A stretch of DNA of 64,000 nt. Source: DASRWI01 sp035654655 (GTDB lineage Bacteria > Bacteroidota > Ignavibacteria > Ignavibacteriales > Ignavibacteriaceae). Positions 52,730 through 61,191 of the stretch are shown piece by piece; position 1 is the stretch's first letter; the number at the start of each line of letters is the position of its first letter. The stretch is from NCBI GenBank assembly GCA_035654655.1, contig DASRWI010000016.1, positions 1 through 64,000 of the forward strand, written 5' to 3'. The notes beneath the pieces are model-generated. The model saw only the letters and a program-made list of their open reading frames with translations, did no database searches and was not told the origin of the DNA. Made by a program: the position numbers and the translations under genes.

Positions 52730-55177
52730 TTGTTTATAAAAGCTTCAGAAAACACAGCTATCGTTTGGAAAGAAAATAGAATTAGTTATAACGATTTGCT
52801 TAAGCATATTAGTTATTATTCCACATTATTTAATGCTGACAAAATTGCAATTTATTCTTCAAATCGACCTGAATGGGTTTATGCGTTTTATGCAGGATGG
52901 AAAAATAAATCAATTCCTGTTCCCATTGATTATTTATCCAAACCTGAAGAAGTTGCATACATTCTTAATGACTGCAAACCTGAAGTAATATTTATTTCGA
53001 ATGAACAAAAAGGAAATATTGAAGAAATTCTTCCACAGTTAAATTATAAAATTAAAGTAATAGTATTTGATGATATTGATTATGACTTTAATAATTATCC
53101 TGCTGAAGAAATAGATACTGATGATTTAGAAAGAACTTCAGTAATCATTTATACATCAGGAACAACAGGTTCACCAAAAGGAGTAATGTTAAGCTATGAA
53201 AATTTAATGGTTAACATTATAGGTGTTTCTGAGAAGATTCAAATTTTTACTCCTGAACGTCCTGTGCTTGTTTTACTCCCCTTGCATCATATCTTCCCTT
53301 TGTTGGGAACAATGATTATGCCTCTTTATGCCGGAGCGTTGATTGCCTTTTCACCTTCAATGGTTTCGGAAGATATAATTAATACACTTCAGAAAAATAA
53401 AATTAGAATTATTATAGGTGTTCCGAGGCTGTATGACTTAATCCGCAAAGGAATTGTAGATAAAATAAATAAAAGCTTTGCTGCAAAAGCATTATTTGCT
53501 TTGGCACATAAAATAAATTCCAGAGCATTTTCTAAAAAGATATTCCATCAGGTTCACGAAAAATTCGGTGGACAAGTAGAATATATGGTCTGCGGTGGTG
53601 CAAAATTAAATGAGGCAACTGCAAAAGATTATAAGGCTCTTGGTTTTGAAATGCTTGAAGGTTATGGAATGACTGAATGTGCTCCGATGATTTCATTTAC
53701 CAGACCAGGCAGATGGAAGATTGGTTCTGCCGGTGAAATTCTTCCTGGACTTGAAGTTAAAATTGTTGATGGTGAAATTACTGCAAAGGGTAAAAATATA
53801 ATGCAGGGTTACTATCAGCGACCTGAAGAAACTGCAGAAGTATTAAAAGATGGATGGATTTACACAGGTGATTTAGGTTTTATTGATAATAATGGATTTA
53901 TTCATATAACAGGCCGTTCTAAGGAAATTATTGTTTTATCCAATGGTAAAAATATTAATCCGGAAGAAATTGAAAATAAATTAAAAGAATCTACAGACTT
54001 AATTTCAGAAGTAGCCGTTTACAGTAAGAATGATATTCTTAATGTTGTTATTCATCCTGATTTCAAGAAGCTTCACGAAATGGGTATAGTCCATATTGAA
54101 GAAAAATTCAGGTGGGATATTATTGATGCATATAATAAAAATACCTCTCCTTCTAAAAAAATATCAAAGTTCTATTTAAGCAAAGAGGAATTGCCTAAAA
54201 CAAGGTTAGGGAAAATAAAAAGATACCAGCTTGCAAACTTGATTGAAACCCAGGCTAAAGAAAAAAAGAAGATTAAAGAACCTGAGTTCGAGGAATATAT
54301 AGTAATAAGAGATTTTCTTAAAGAGCAAAAGCAAAGTGAAATTTCTCCTGATGACCATCTTGAAATTGATTTAGCTTTGGATTCATTAGATAAAGTCAAT
54401 CTACAGGTATTCCTTGAATCTACTTTTGGTGTGGAGGTTAAGGATGATATATTTAACAATAATCCAACAGTTGAAAAGTTATCCAATTTTATGAAGGAAA
54501 AGAAAAATAAAATTGCTGTTGAAACAGTTAAATGGGCTGAAATTCTAAGAGAAAAAGTCGACCTTAAACTTCCTCAAAGCTGGTTCACTCAAAATTTATT
54601 TAAAAATACTTCCAAAGTTTTCTTCAAGACGTACTTTAGAATTAAAGGTGAAGGAGTAGAAAATATTCCTCAAGGTCCTTTTATACTAGCCCCAAATCAT
54701 CAAAGTTTTTTTGATGGAATGTTTGTATCAGTTTTCTTAAAAAATAAAATTTTTAAGAACACGTACTTCTACGCTAAAGAAAAACATGTCAAATATCCAA
54801 TACTTAAGGCACTTGCAGCAAGGAATAACATAGTTGTAATGGATATAAATAAAGATTTAAAACAATCATTACAAAAGCTTGCAGAAATTTTAAAGAAGAA
54901 GAAAAACATAATTATCTTCCCTGAAGGAACACGCTCAAGAACAGGTGCTTTAGGTGAGTTCAAAAAGTTTTTTGCAATTCTTTCCAAGGAGTTTAATGTC
55001 CCTGTTGTGCCTGTATCAATAAAAGGCGCGAACTATGCTTTACCTAAAGGCAAAATAATCCCAAGACCATGGAAGAAGATTGAAGTGAAATTTCATAAGC
55101 CTGTTTATCCCGATGGATTGGATTATGATACATTGACCAATAAAGTTTATAATGAATTAGCTGAAGAGCTTACTTGA
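52730..55177 (+). CDS. Three-domain AMP-forming acyl synthetase - acyl carrier - PlsC acyltransferase
   Basis: An 815-residue protein. Residues about 1-480 form an ANL adenylation domain (IIYTSGTTGSPKGVMLSYEN around 138-157, EGYGMTECAP, YTGDLGF, KTRLGKIKRY). About 505-585 is an acyl-carrier domain with the phosphopantetheine serine Ser552 (DLALDSLDKVN). About 610-815 is a PlsC acyltransferase with His657-x4-Asp662 (NHQSFFDG) and FPEGTRSR at 730-737. It probably activates a fatty acid, loads it on its own carrier and esterifies a lysophospholipid or similar acceptor. The order is reversed relative to E. coli Aas (acyltransferase first) and a carrier domain is added. The start is TTG at 52730 with GGAG upstream. 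Confidence 0.88.
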   Translation: MFIKASENTAIVWKENRISYNDLLKHISYYSTLFNADKIAIYSSNRPEWVYAFYAGWKNKSIPVPIDYLSKPEEVAYILNDCKPEVIFISNEQKGNIEEILPQLNYKIKVIVFDDIDYDFNNYPAEEIDTDDLERTSVIIYTSGTTGSPKGVMLSYENLMVNIIGVSEKIQIFTPERPVLVLLPLHHIFPLLGTMIMPLYAGALIAFSPSMVSEDIINTLQKNKIRIIIGVPRLYDLIRKGIVDKINKSFAAKALFALAHKINSRAFSKKIFHQVHEKFGGQVEYMVCGGAKLNEATAKDYKALGFEMLEGYGMTECAPMISFTRPGRWKIGSAGEILPGLEVKIVDGEITAKGKNIMQGYYQRPEETAEVLKDGWIYTGDLGFIDNNGFIHITGRSKEIIVLSNGKNINPEEIENKLKESTDLISEVAVYSKNDILNVVIHPDFKKLHEMGIVHIEEKFRWDIIDAYNKNTSPSKKISKFYLSKEELPKTRLGKIKRYQLANLIETQAKEKKKIKEPEFEEYIVIRDFLKEQKQSEISPDDHLEIDLALDSLDKVNLQVFLESTFGVEVKDDIFNNNPTVEKLSNFMKEKKNKIAVETVKWAEILREKVDLKLPQSWFTQNLFKNTSKVFFKTYFRIKGEGVENIPQGPFILAPNHQSFFDGMFVSVFLKNKIFKNTYFYAKEKHVKYPILKALAARNNIVVMDINKDLKQSLQKLAEILKKKKNIIIFPEGTRSRTGALGEFKKFFAILSKEFNVPVVPVSIKGANYALPKGKIIPRPWKKIEVKFHKPVYPDGLDYDTLTNKVYNELAEELT

Positions 55178-55183
55178 GTTTAT

Positions 55184-55216
55184 AAAGATGACATCTTTTG
55201 AAAAGATGTCATCTTT
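55184..55216. terminator. 33-base perfect palindrome, bidirectional terminator
   Basis: AAAGATGACATCTTTT (55184-55199), single G, AAAAGATGTCATCTTT (55201-55216): 16-bp perfect arms between convergent genes. It ends transcription from the synthetase gene and from yhbY. Long T-runs are lacking on both sides. Confidence 0.7.
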
Positions 55217-55229
55217 ACGTACAATTTTT

Positions 55230-55529
55230 TTAAGGTAATACTACTTTGGGATTTTGAGGGTGTTCTCGGTAAAAAATTATTATTCTTCCAATAACTGCAA
55301 CAAGATTTAATTCTTCTAATTTTTCGCTAATTATCTTTGAACTCACTGATGAAGTTTCAGGGGCATTCTCTAAAACTTTTATTTTAACTACTTCTCTTCT
55401 ATTAAATGCTTTAGTAATTGAATCAATAACCTGTTCGGTAATTCCTTCCTTACCAATGTAAACAATAGGACTTAATTGATGTGCAAGTGCTCGTATATAT
55501 GCTCTTTGCTTAGAACTTAATTTATTCAT
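55230..55529 (-). CDS. yhbY: YhbY/CRS1-type ribosome assembly RNA-binding protein
   Basis: A 99-residue KH-like protein that binds pre-50S ribosomes. Seen: MNKLSSKQRAYIRALAHQLS at the N-terminus, VYIGKEGITEQVIDSI with the GxxG-type loop, and VAVIGRIIIFYR. I start at the ATG at 55529: this gives the usual length (E. coli 97), and the -7 element at 55563-55570 would start the transcript about 27 bases before it. Longer readings to 55640 run through the promoter; an ATG at 55550 is the other option. Confidence 0.9.
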   Translation of the reverse strand: MNKLSSKQRAYIRALAHQLSPIVYIGKEGITEQVIDSITKAFNRREVVKIKVLENAPETSSVSSKIISEKLEELNLVAVIGRIIIFYREHPQNPKVVLP

Positions 55530-55562
55530 ATGTGAGATAATCTTAGTCATTTTTTGTGAATA

Positions 55563-55570
55563 CAAAGATA
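55563..55570 (-). promoter_or_regulatory. Putative -7 promoter element of yhbY
   Basis: TATCTTTG on the minus strand, an exact TAnnTTTG match, identical to the element of the amr operon. No -33 TTG at the right spacing. Confidence 0.5.
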
Positions 55571-55611
55571 GTAAATAAGAGTTAATTGATTTTAAGAAAA
55601 AACAGTACCTT

Positions 55612-56259
55612 TTACAAATTTTGCATTTCAGAAGATTCAAAAATCCTTACCTTATCCTGAATATCCATATTTGCGGCAGCAATCATTGAGGCAGCAACCT
55701 GTTTAGCATCAATTGGAGTGAATCTCCTTAAAAAGATTTTTGTTAAGAATCCAAATATTGGTTCAGATATAGTTTCCATTATTCTTTTATTCCCTTTTCT
55801 TTCTCCCTTTAAAAGAGAAGGACGGAAAATCAAGATATGTTCAAAAGGAAACTCCTGAACTTTATCTTCGAGTTCACCTTTCATTTTAAGATAGAACATT
55901 GCATTACTTGAACTTGCTCCAATGGTTGAGACTAAAAGAAACTGCTTGACTCCATTAGCTGCACAGATTTCTGCCGTTTTATATTGATAAGTAAAATCAA
56001 CAACATATTGTTTTTCCTGAGAGCCTGCAGTTTTTAAAGTTGTACCCATCGCAGAAAATAAATCATCACCTGTAAATTGACTTTTATAATCTTCAATCTT
56101 ATCAAAATCAATTACATAAGTTTCCAAATTAGGATTATCTATCTGGGGATCTTTGCGGACGAATATTTTTACTTTGGAATATCTTGCATCAACAAGAAGT
56201 TGTTTAACTAATTCAGTTCCAACTAAACCGGTTGCTCCAATTACAATAGCTGTTTTCAT
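55612..56259 (-). CDS. Atypical SDR, HTATIP2/YwnB-like NAD(P)-binding protein
   Basis: A 215-residue Rossmann protein: AIVIGATGLVGTELVKQLL binds the cofactor, VKIFVRKDP follows, then FSAMGTTLKTAGSQEKQYVV typical of the TIP30/CC3-like group, LLVSTIGASSSNAMFYLKMKG (Ser, Tyr and Lys of the SDR triad) and ILIFRPSLLKGER. The catalytic role is unknown; family members are putative oxidoreductases. It lies upstream of yhbY, which has its own promoter. Confidence 0.82.
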   Translation of the reverse strand: MKTAIVIGATGLVGTELVKQLLVDARYSKVKIFVRKDPQIDNPNLETYVIDFDKIEDYKSQFTGDDLFSAMGTTLKTAGSQEKQYVVDFTYQYKTAEICAANGVKQFLLVSTIGASSSNAMFYLKMKGELEDKVQEFPFEHILIFRPSLLKGERKGNKRIMETISEPIFGFLTKIFLRRFTPIDAKQVAASMIAAANMDIQDKVRIFESSEMQNL

Positions 56260-56409
56260 AGATTATTCTTTCAAATTATTTATTAAAGATAATAATTATT
56301 TTCTTGAACAAATATTTCATTTACAGCATTAAAGCAACTCTCCGACTTGCTTTTCTATATTTCGATATTTCTTTTACTCTTAAAATGAATCTCCAGTTTT
56401 CCCCAATAA

Positions 56410-56435
56410 AAAACCTCCTATTGGAAGGAGGTTTT
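56410..56435 (-). terminator. Terminator of the tandem jelly-roll gene
   Basis: AAAACCTCCT (56410-56419), loop ATTGGA, AGGAGGTTTT (56426-56435); six T follow on the minus strand. It lies 43 bases after the stop at 56479. Confidence 0.88.
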
Positions 56436-56478
56436 ATGCTAACTATTTATTTTTTAGCAGAGTGTCATATGAGAAACT

Positions 56479-57516
56479 TTATTGAAATAACCAATCAAAG
56501 AAATTCTTATCATTTTTTCTTTGAGTCCAGAATTTACTGTATTTATCCTGACTCATTATACCGATTGGGCCCTGGTAAATACCACCATCTTGAAACCCAT
56601 CGTATACTCTTATGGTAATTACATTTTCTTTATTAAAATTGAATTTATCTTCAGGCACATAATAGGCTCTGAACTTTTGATAATCTTCACCTGAGTATTC
56701 TGGAGTTCCATTCCAATCACCTGTCTGCCCAACTATTTTTCCATTTATAAAGACTTGGTCAACATCGTCAATCTTACCTAAGCATAGCATTATCTTTTTA
56801 CCTTTTAAATTTTCAGGCATATAGAATTTTTTACGGTACCAGGCATAACCATCATAATCTGCATAACCCTGACTTTCCCAATAACCCGGCACGATGATTC
56901 TTCCCCATTTGCTATCATTAAAATATGGTTCTTTTGCTTCGCCTATATCATCGGGTTTAAATTTCCATTCCCCTTCAAGATTAACATCAAACAGAATAGG
57001 GGAGCCTAAAGTATATATACCAATATTCTTGTAAAGTATTCCACCCGAAAGTTCACCATCATAAACTCTGACAGCAATTACATTATCCGAATTTTCCTTT
57101 AGATAGCTTTCCGGAATAGGATAATTTCTAAAAATATTATAAGCAGTTCTATAATTCGGCGGAAATGAGCCGGTAAATCCAACTAATTTTCCATTAACAT
57201 AAACCTGGTCAACATCATCAATATCACCTAATTGCAAATAAATATTTCTTCCCTTAAGATTGTCCTTGTAATAAAAATGTTTTCTGTACCAGGCATAACC
57301 ATTATATCCGTGAAATCCCTGATCTTCCCAGGAAGATGGAGCATAAATTTCTTCCCAATTCTTATCATCGAAATTAAAATCAGCCCATTTTTTATCATCA
57401 CCTATTGAGAATTTCCATTTACCTCTCAAGCTTAAAACATTCTTATATTCCTGAGCCAATACACTGCCGCTGAAGATAATCACAAGCATCAATAATATTT
57501 TATACTTTATTCTCAT
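56479..57516 (-). CDS. Exported protein of two tandem GH2-type sugar-binding jelly rolls
   Basis: A 345-residue protein with a signal peptide (MRIKYKILLMLVIIFSGSVL) and two homologous domains of about 150 residues. The first has GKWKFSIGDDKKWADFNFDD, SSWEDQGFHGYNGYAWYRKH and DIDDVDQVYVNGKLVGFTG. The second has GEWKFKPDDIGEAKEPYFND, GYWESQGYADYDGYAWYRKK and KIDDVDQVFINGKIVGQTG. Both match the N-terminal galactose-binding-like domain of GH2 glycosidases, but no catalytic domain follows. A carbohydrate-binding or scaffold role is inferred. I chose the ATG at 57516 (AGGA site) over an earlier in-frame start at 57573 because it begins the signal peptide. Confidence 0.8.
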   Translation of the reverse strand: MRIKYKILLMLVIIFSGSVLAQEYKNVLSLRGKWKFSIGDDKKWADFNFDDKNWEEIYAPSSWEDQGFHGYNGYAWYRKHFYYKDNLKGRNIYLQLGDIDDVDQVYVNGKLVGFTGSFPPNYRTAYNIFRNYPIPESYLKENSDNVIAVRVYDGELSGGILYKNIGIYTLGSPILFDVNLEGEWKFKPDDIGEAKEPYFNDSKWGRIIVPGYWESQGYADYDGYAWYRKKFYMPENLKGKKIMLCLGKIDDVDQVFINGKIVGQTGDWNGTPEYSGEDYQKFRAYYVPEDKFNFNKENVITIRVYDGFQDGGIYQGPIGIMSQDKYSKFWTQRKNDKNFFDWLFQ

Positions 57517-57619
57517 TTTCCTGATTTTGTTTTGACTATTTAAGATAATTATTACTCTGTTAAAGGTGAACAATCCAATTGTAAAAAATTGTAAAATTTT
57601 GTCACGATAATTATGACAA

Positions 57620-58012
57620 TTACTTTGTTCCTACTGTAACAGGATTTTGATTCAATAATTCAGTACATATTGCTGCACAAACTCTGTTTACTTTAGTATC
57701 TTTACCATCAACCGCATAATTCTTTATAACGTTCATACATTTTTCTGTACCGATCTTATACAAGCTAAGAGCTATAAGAACCTTAACATCTTCAGGATTG
57801 TCATTTTTAAGTTCTTCTATTAAGGCATCTTCAGCTTCTACGATTTTATAATAACCTGCATTGTAGATACTGCTTTTCTTCAAACCTGTATTTTCAGATT
57901 TAATTCCTGTTATAAGATTTTTAACCTTATTATCCTCGAACCTGTCTTCTGCGAAAGTTGGTCCTGCAAGTATTAGGGCTACCAAAGCGATTGTTAATAA
58001 ATTTGTTTTCAT
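57620..58012 (-). CDS. Small exported HEAT-repeat-like protein
   Basis: A 130-residue protein with a signal peptide (MKTNLLTIALVALILAGPTF, cleaved after FAE or nearby). The mature part looks like two to three short helical pairs (KSSIYNAGYYKIVEAEDALI and VKVLIALSLYKIGTEKCMNV) similar to HEAT-like repeats, with three Cys. No catalytic motif. GGAG seven bases before the ATG at 58012 fixes the start; an earlier ATG four codons upstream overlaps that site. Function is unknown. Confidence 0.7.
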   Translation of the reverse strand: MKTNLLTIALVALILAGPTFAEDRFEDNKVKNLITGIKSENTGLKKSSIYNAGYYKIVEAEDALIEELKNDNPEDVKVLIALSLYKIGTEKCMNVIKNYAVDGKDTKVNRVCAAICTELLNQNPVTVGTK

Positions 58013-58141
58013 GACTAACTCCATTCAATAAATAGTTAATTAAAACTTACAGTTCTAAATTACCTTTAGAAGATGTCAGAGGTGTCATATTGAGGTAATG
58101 AATTGTAAAAAGATGTCATGACGAAGTAAGAAGTGAGAAAA

Positions 58142-58166
58142 TGCAGAAGATAACTTTATTTCTGCA
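58142..58166 (-). terminator. Hairpin at the 3' end of the GT4-EamA-SDR operon
   Basis: TGCAGAA (58142-58148) and TTCTGCA (58160-58166) pair around an 11-base loop that contains the SDR stop codon; TTTTCT follows on the minus strand. Confidence 0.5.
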
Positions 58167-58914
58167 CTCTAGATACTCTTTTAAAAATTGAATATGGCAA
58201 AAACCTTAATAGTTTTGAAGCGATTGATGTTGCCAATGGGAATTGTATAATTCTTTTATCTGCTCTTAAACCCTTAATTATAATTTTTATTGCTTTATCT
58301 ACCGGCATTAGGAAAAGCATTTTGAATTTGTTTTTATCTGTCATTGGAGTTTTTACAAATCCAGGTTTAATTGTAATAACTTTTATATGAAATGGCTCAA
58401 GTTCTACAGATAAGCTTTCTAAATAAATTGATGCTGCAGCTTTACTTGCTGAATAAAAACCACTCTTAGGATACCCCTTACTCTCTGCAAGGCTTGATAC
58501 TCCAACAATATAACCGCTTTTTCTTTCCATAAAATCATCAAGCATTTCACCAACAAAATAGACTATTCCGAAGAAGTTTACGCCCATAGTTACTTCTGCA
58601 TTCCTTACATCAAAAGCATCAATACTACTGCGAATGCTTATTCCTGAATTTAAAATTGCAATATCAGGTATTCCAAAATTTTGTTTAAAAATTTTATATG
58701 CTTCTCTAACTTCTTCTTTTTTAGAAACATCACACTTGATGGTAATAATATTTGAACCCGAATCTTTTAATTCATCTTTTAATTTATCAAGCAGTTCCAC
58801 TCTTCTTGCAATTAATGCGAGGTTGCATTTTTCTGCAGCTAAACTTTTTGCAAGTTCATATCCAATACCGCTTGAAGCACCGGTTAAAAGTATATTTTTA
58901 TTTTTAAATTCCAT
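58156..58914 (-). CDS. Short-chain dehydrogenase/reductase
   Basis: A 252-residue classical SDR: NILLTGASSGIGYELAKSLA (cofactor loop TGxxxGIG), the NSG motif ILNSGIS, active-site Ser in VGVSSLAESKG and Tyr-Lys in SGFYSASKAAASIY. The C-terminal hydrophobic stretch AIKIIIKGLRADKRIIQFPL resembles the membrane-associated DltE/YqjQ-like subgroup. The substrate is unknown. Its ATG lies one base after the EamA stop, whose last codons supply the GAGGA ribosome site, so both are translated from one messenger. Confidence 0.88.
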   Translation of the reverse strand: MEFKNKNILLTGASSGIGYELAKSLAAEKCNLALIARRVELLDKLKDELKDSGSNIITIKCDVSKKEEVREAYKIFKQNFGIPDIAILNSGISIRSSIDAFDVRNAEVTMGVNFFGIVYFVGEMLDDFMERKSGYIVGVSSLAESKGYPKSGFYSASKAAASIYLESLSVELEPFHIKVITIKPGFVKTPMTDKNKFKMLFLMPVDKAIKIIIKGLRADKRIIQFPLATSIASKLLRFLPYSIFKRVSRVQK

Positions 58915-58915
58915 A

Positions 58916-59812
58916 TTATCCTCTAAGAAATAATAATGCGATGCCTGTTACGGCTATTAAAGCTCCCACAATTGACTGCCAGCTTAGTTCTTCCTTATAA
59001 ACAACTTTAACTAAGGGAAGCATAATAATAGGCATAGTTGACATAAGTGTTGATGCTATACCTACTTTAGTATGTGCAATAGCTATCAGGCTGAATGTAA
59101 TTCCCAGGAAAGGACCAATAATAGTTCCAATTACTGTTGAAAGTAATGCCTTCTTTTCATTTGCATAAACTTTAATTGGATTTGTAAATTTTCTTGCAGC
59201 TAATCCAATAGGAATCATAAGAATAGTTGCAGCAAAAATTCTAAAAAAGGTTGCAACAAATCCATTAATAGGTCCTTCAGTAAAAGCAAACTTTGCAAAT
59301 ATTAATCCTCCTGCTTGACCAAGTGCTCCCATAAAACCATAGAATATACCCATCCTACTTATTTTATATTTTGAAGTTGGTTTTTCTTCTCTTTGAAGTA
59401 TTACCAAACCAATGCCCATCATTGTTATAATAATACCAAGTACTGCAATAATATTTAATCCTTCTCCCAAAAAGAAATATGCAAGTACTGCACTCAATGC
59501 CGGAGATGATGAGAGTAGTAGTATTCCTAATCGTGGACCAATATGTACATAAGCCTGAAATAAAAATGAATCACCAATTACAAGTCCTATTATTCCGCTT
59601 ATGGATAAAAACATTATTTGAGATGATGAAAGTCCATAGTCTAATCCGAAAATCATAACAGTAGAGAAAAGAAAAATTGTTGCAAGTATTAGCCGGTTGA
59701 TGTTTAACTGCATTGAGCCTATTCTTATTGCTGCATAGGAAAAGACTATTGAAGTACCTGACCATAAGAATGCGGTGATAAGAGCGGAAATTTCTCCAAC
59801 AAATGGAATCAT
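58916..59812 (-). CDS. EamA/DMT-family transporter
   Basis: A 298-residue inner-membrane protein with ten helices in two EamA repeats (residues about 5-135 and 150-298): SALITAFLWSGTSIVFSYAA begins the first, GFMGALGQAGGLIFAKFAFT the second, and GIALLFL ends it. Members export amino acids or other metabolites; the substrate is unknown. It sits between a GT4 gene (three bases upstream) and an SDR gene in one operon. Confidence 0.9.
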   Translation of the reverse strand: MIPFVGEISALITAFLWSGTSIVFSYAAIRIGSMQLNINRLILATIFLFSTVMIFGLDYGLSSSQIMFLSISGIIGLVIGDSFLFQAYVHIGPRLGILLLSSSPALSAVLAYFFLGEGLNIIAVLGIIITMMGIGLVILQREEKPTSKYKISRMGIFYGFMGALGQAGGLIFAKFAFTEGPINGFVATFFRIFAATILMIPIGLAARKFTNPIKVYANEKKALLSTVIGTIIGPFLGITFSLIAIAHTKVGIASTLMSTMPIIMLPLVKVVYKEELSWQSIVGALIAVTGIALLFLRG

Positions 59813-59815
59813 CTT

Positions 59816-61078
59816 TTATTTTACCTTATCCAAAATATCGGCTAACTGCTTAGATATAATTTCTCGTGAGTATTGTTTTACTTTATTTAAATCTGTTTTG
59901 AATTGCTCTGCTTTATCAAAGAATGAACTTACATCTTCATTGTAACTAAACATCATCCCTGCATTGCACTCGTTGATTATATTTTTTACTTCTTCATTAT
60001 CTTCACCAAATGCAATTATAGGAATGCCGGTACGCAGATATTCAAAAAGTTTTCCCGGTACGTGTCTTTTCTCAGTTGCACAAACTAAAAGATAATCAGA
60101 ATCATTAAGATAATTTATCATTTCCCTATAAGGTAAAAAGCCAAGGAATTCTGTTGAGTCTTCAAGTCCTAATTGAATAATTGTATTTTTAATTTCAGGG
60201 CTAACAGTGCCAATAAACCTAATTAATATTTTTTCACCGCTATCAATTCTCTTCTTAATGTTCTCCCACAGATGAATGGGGTTTTGATAATCAAAAATAT
60301 TCCCTGCATGTGTTATTATTTTAGGTTCTGCTCTAAGTTCGACTATATTCACATCCTCAAAGTCTTCTTCATTATAACCCCAATATAAAACTGAGGATTT
60401 ATTTTCAATAAATGGATATTTCTTTATAAAATCTTTTCTCATTGTATCAGTAACAAAGACAGTTTGAGCAGAATTTTTGATTACTGATTTTTCTAATGCA
60501 TTATCAATTTCCAATGTAAGAGGATTACGTTTAAATCCTTTGTAATATACTATATCAACCCAAGGGTCTATGAAAATCGGGATATAAGGAATCTTATAAT
60601 TTTTATTTAATCTTTTTGCAATCAAATGAACACTATGCGGTGGTCCTATTGATACAATAGCATCAACTTTATTTGATGAAATAAATTCCTCAGCCTTATT
60701 GTAACCTGAAAAATACCAGCCGATACGTGCATCAGGAACAAACAAATTCATCCTTATCCATATTGAAATTTTATGTGGAAGACTTTGGTTTGTTTTTGAA
60801 ATTGTTTCAGATGCAACAAGATGTTCATCTTTTTTCTTCCCAATAAAATTTTTATATAAATCAAATGGCTCAAAAGATTTTGATTTTAAAACCCTCCACT
60901 TAGGATTTACAAGTTTTAAAAGTGAAGGATCTTTTTGAGTAAAGGATTCATTTTCGACTGTTAAGATTACAGGTTCCCAATCATAATCCTCAAAATACTT
61001 TATAATACCTAAAGGCCAGTGCAATGAAGCCTTGCCTGAAGGGGGCCAATAATATGTAATTACTAATACTTTTTTCAT
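59816..61078 (-). CDS. Glycosyltransferase, GT4 family
   Basis: A 420-residue GT-B glycosyltransferase: the N-terminal block KKVLVITYYWPPSGKASLHW, the Rossmann-like middle IVSIGPPHSVHLIAKRL, and the C-terminal donor site KHVPGKLFEYLRTGIPIIAF, including the E-x7-E-like motif region. It resembles lipopolysaccharide or capsule glycosyltransferases of Bacteroidota. The AAAGG preceding the ATG is directly adjacent, which is unusually close, but no better start exists. It is first in the operon with the EamA and SDR genes. Confidence 0.85.
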   Translation of the reverse strand: MKKVLVITYYWPPSGKASLHWPLGIIKYFEDYDWEPVILTVENESFTQKDPSLLKLVNPKWRVLKSKSFEPFDLYKNFIGKKKDEHLVASETISKTNQSLPHKISIWIRMNLFVPDARIGWYFSGYNKAEEFISSNKVDAIVSIGPPHSVHLIAKRLNKNYKIPYIPIFIDPWVDIVYYKGFKRNPLTLEIDNALEKSVIKNSAQTVFVTDTMRKDFIKKYPFIENKSSVLYWGYNEEDFEDVNIVELRAEPKIITHAGNIFDYQNPIHLWENIKKRIDSGEKILIRFIGTVSPEIKNTIIQLGLEDSTEFLGFLPYREMINYLNDSDYLLVCATEKRHVPGKLFEYLRTGIPIIAFGEDNEEVKNIINECNAGMMFSYNEDVSSFFDKAEQFKTDLNKVKQYSREIISKQLADILDKVK

Positions 61079-61191
61079 CCTTTAAATATTGGAAAAAATT
61101 TCATAAAATGATATATCGCTTTTGTTATGTTTTCTTGTTTATTACTATATTATTTAACATTATTTTAGTTAACCTCACGAAAAGGGTGTTT

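Noticed and set aside
55530..55640. Longer N-terminus of YhbY from an upstream start at 55640
   Set aside because: The extension runs through an exact TAnnTTTG promoter element and overlaps the end of the upstream SDR gene; YhbY proteins normally begin at the MNKLSSKQ-like motif.
61108..61191. Longer N-terminus of RmuC from 61108
   Set aside because: No ribosome site. The ATG at 61192 begins the normal membrane anchor and has AGGG upstream.
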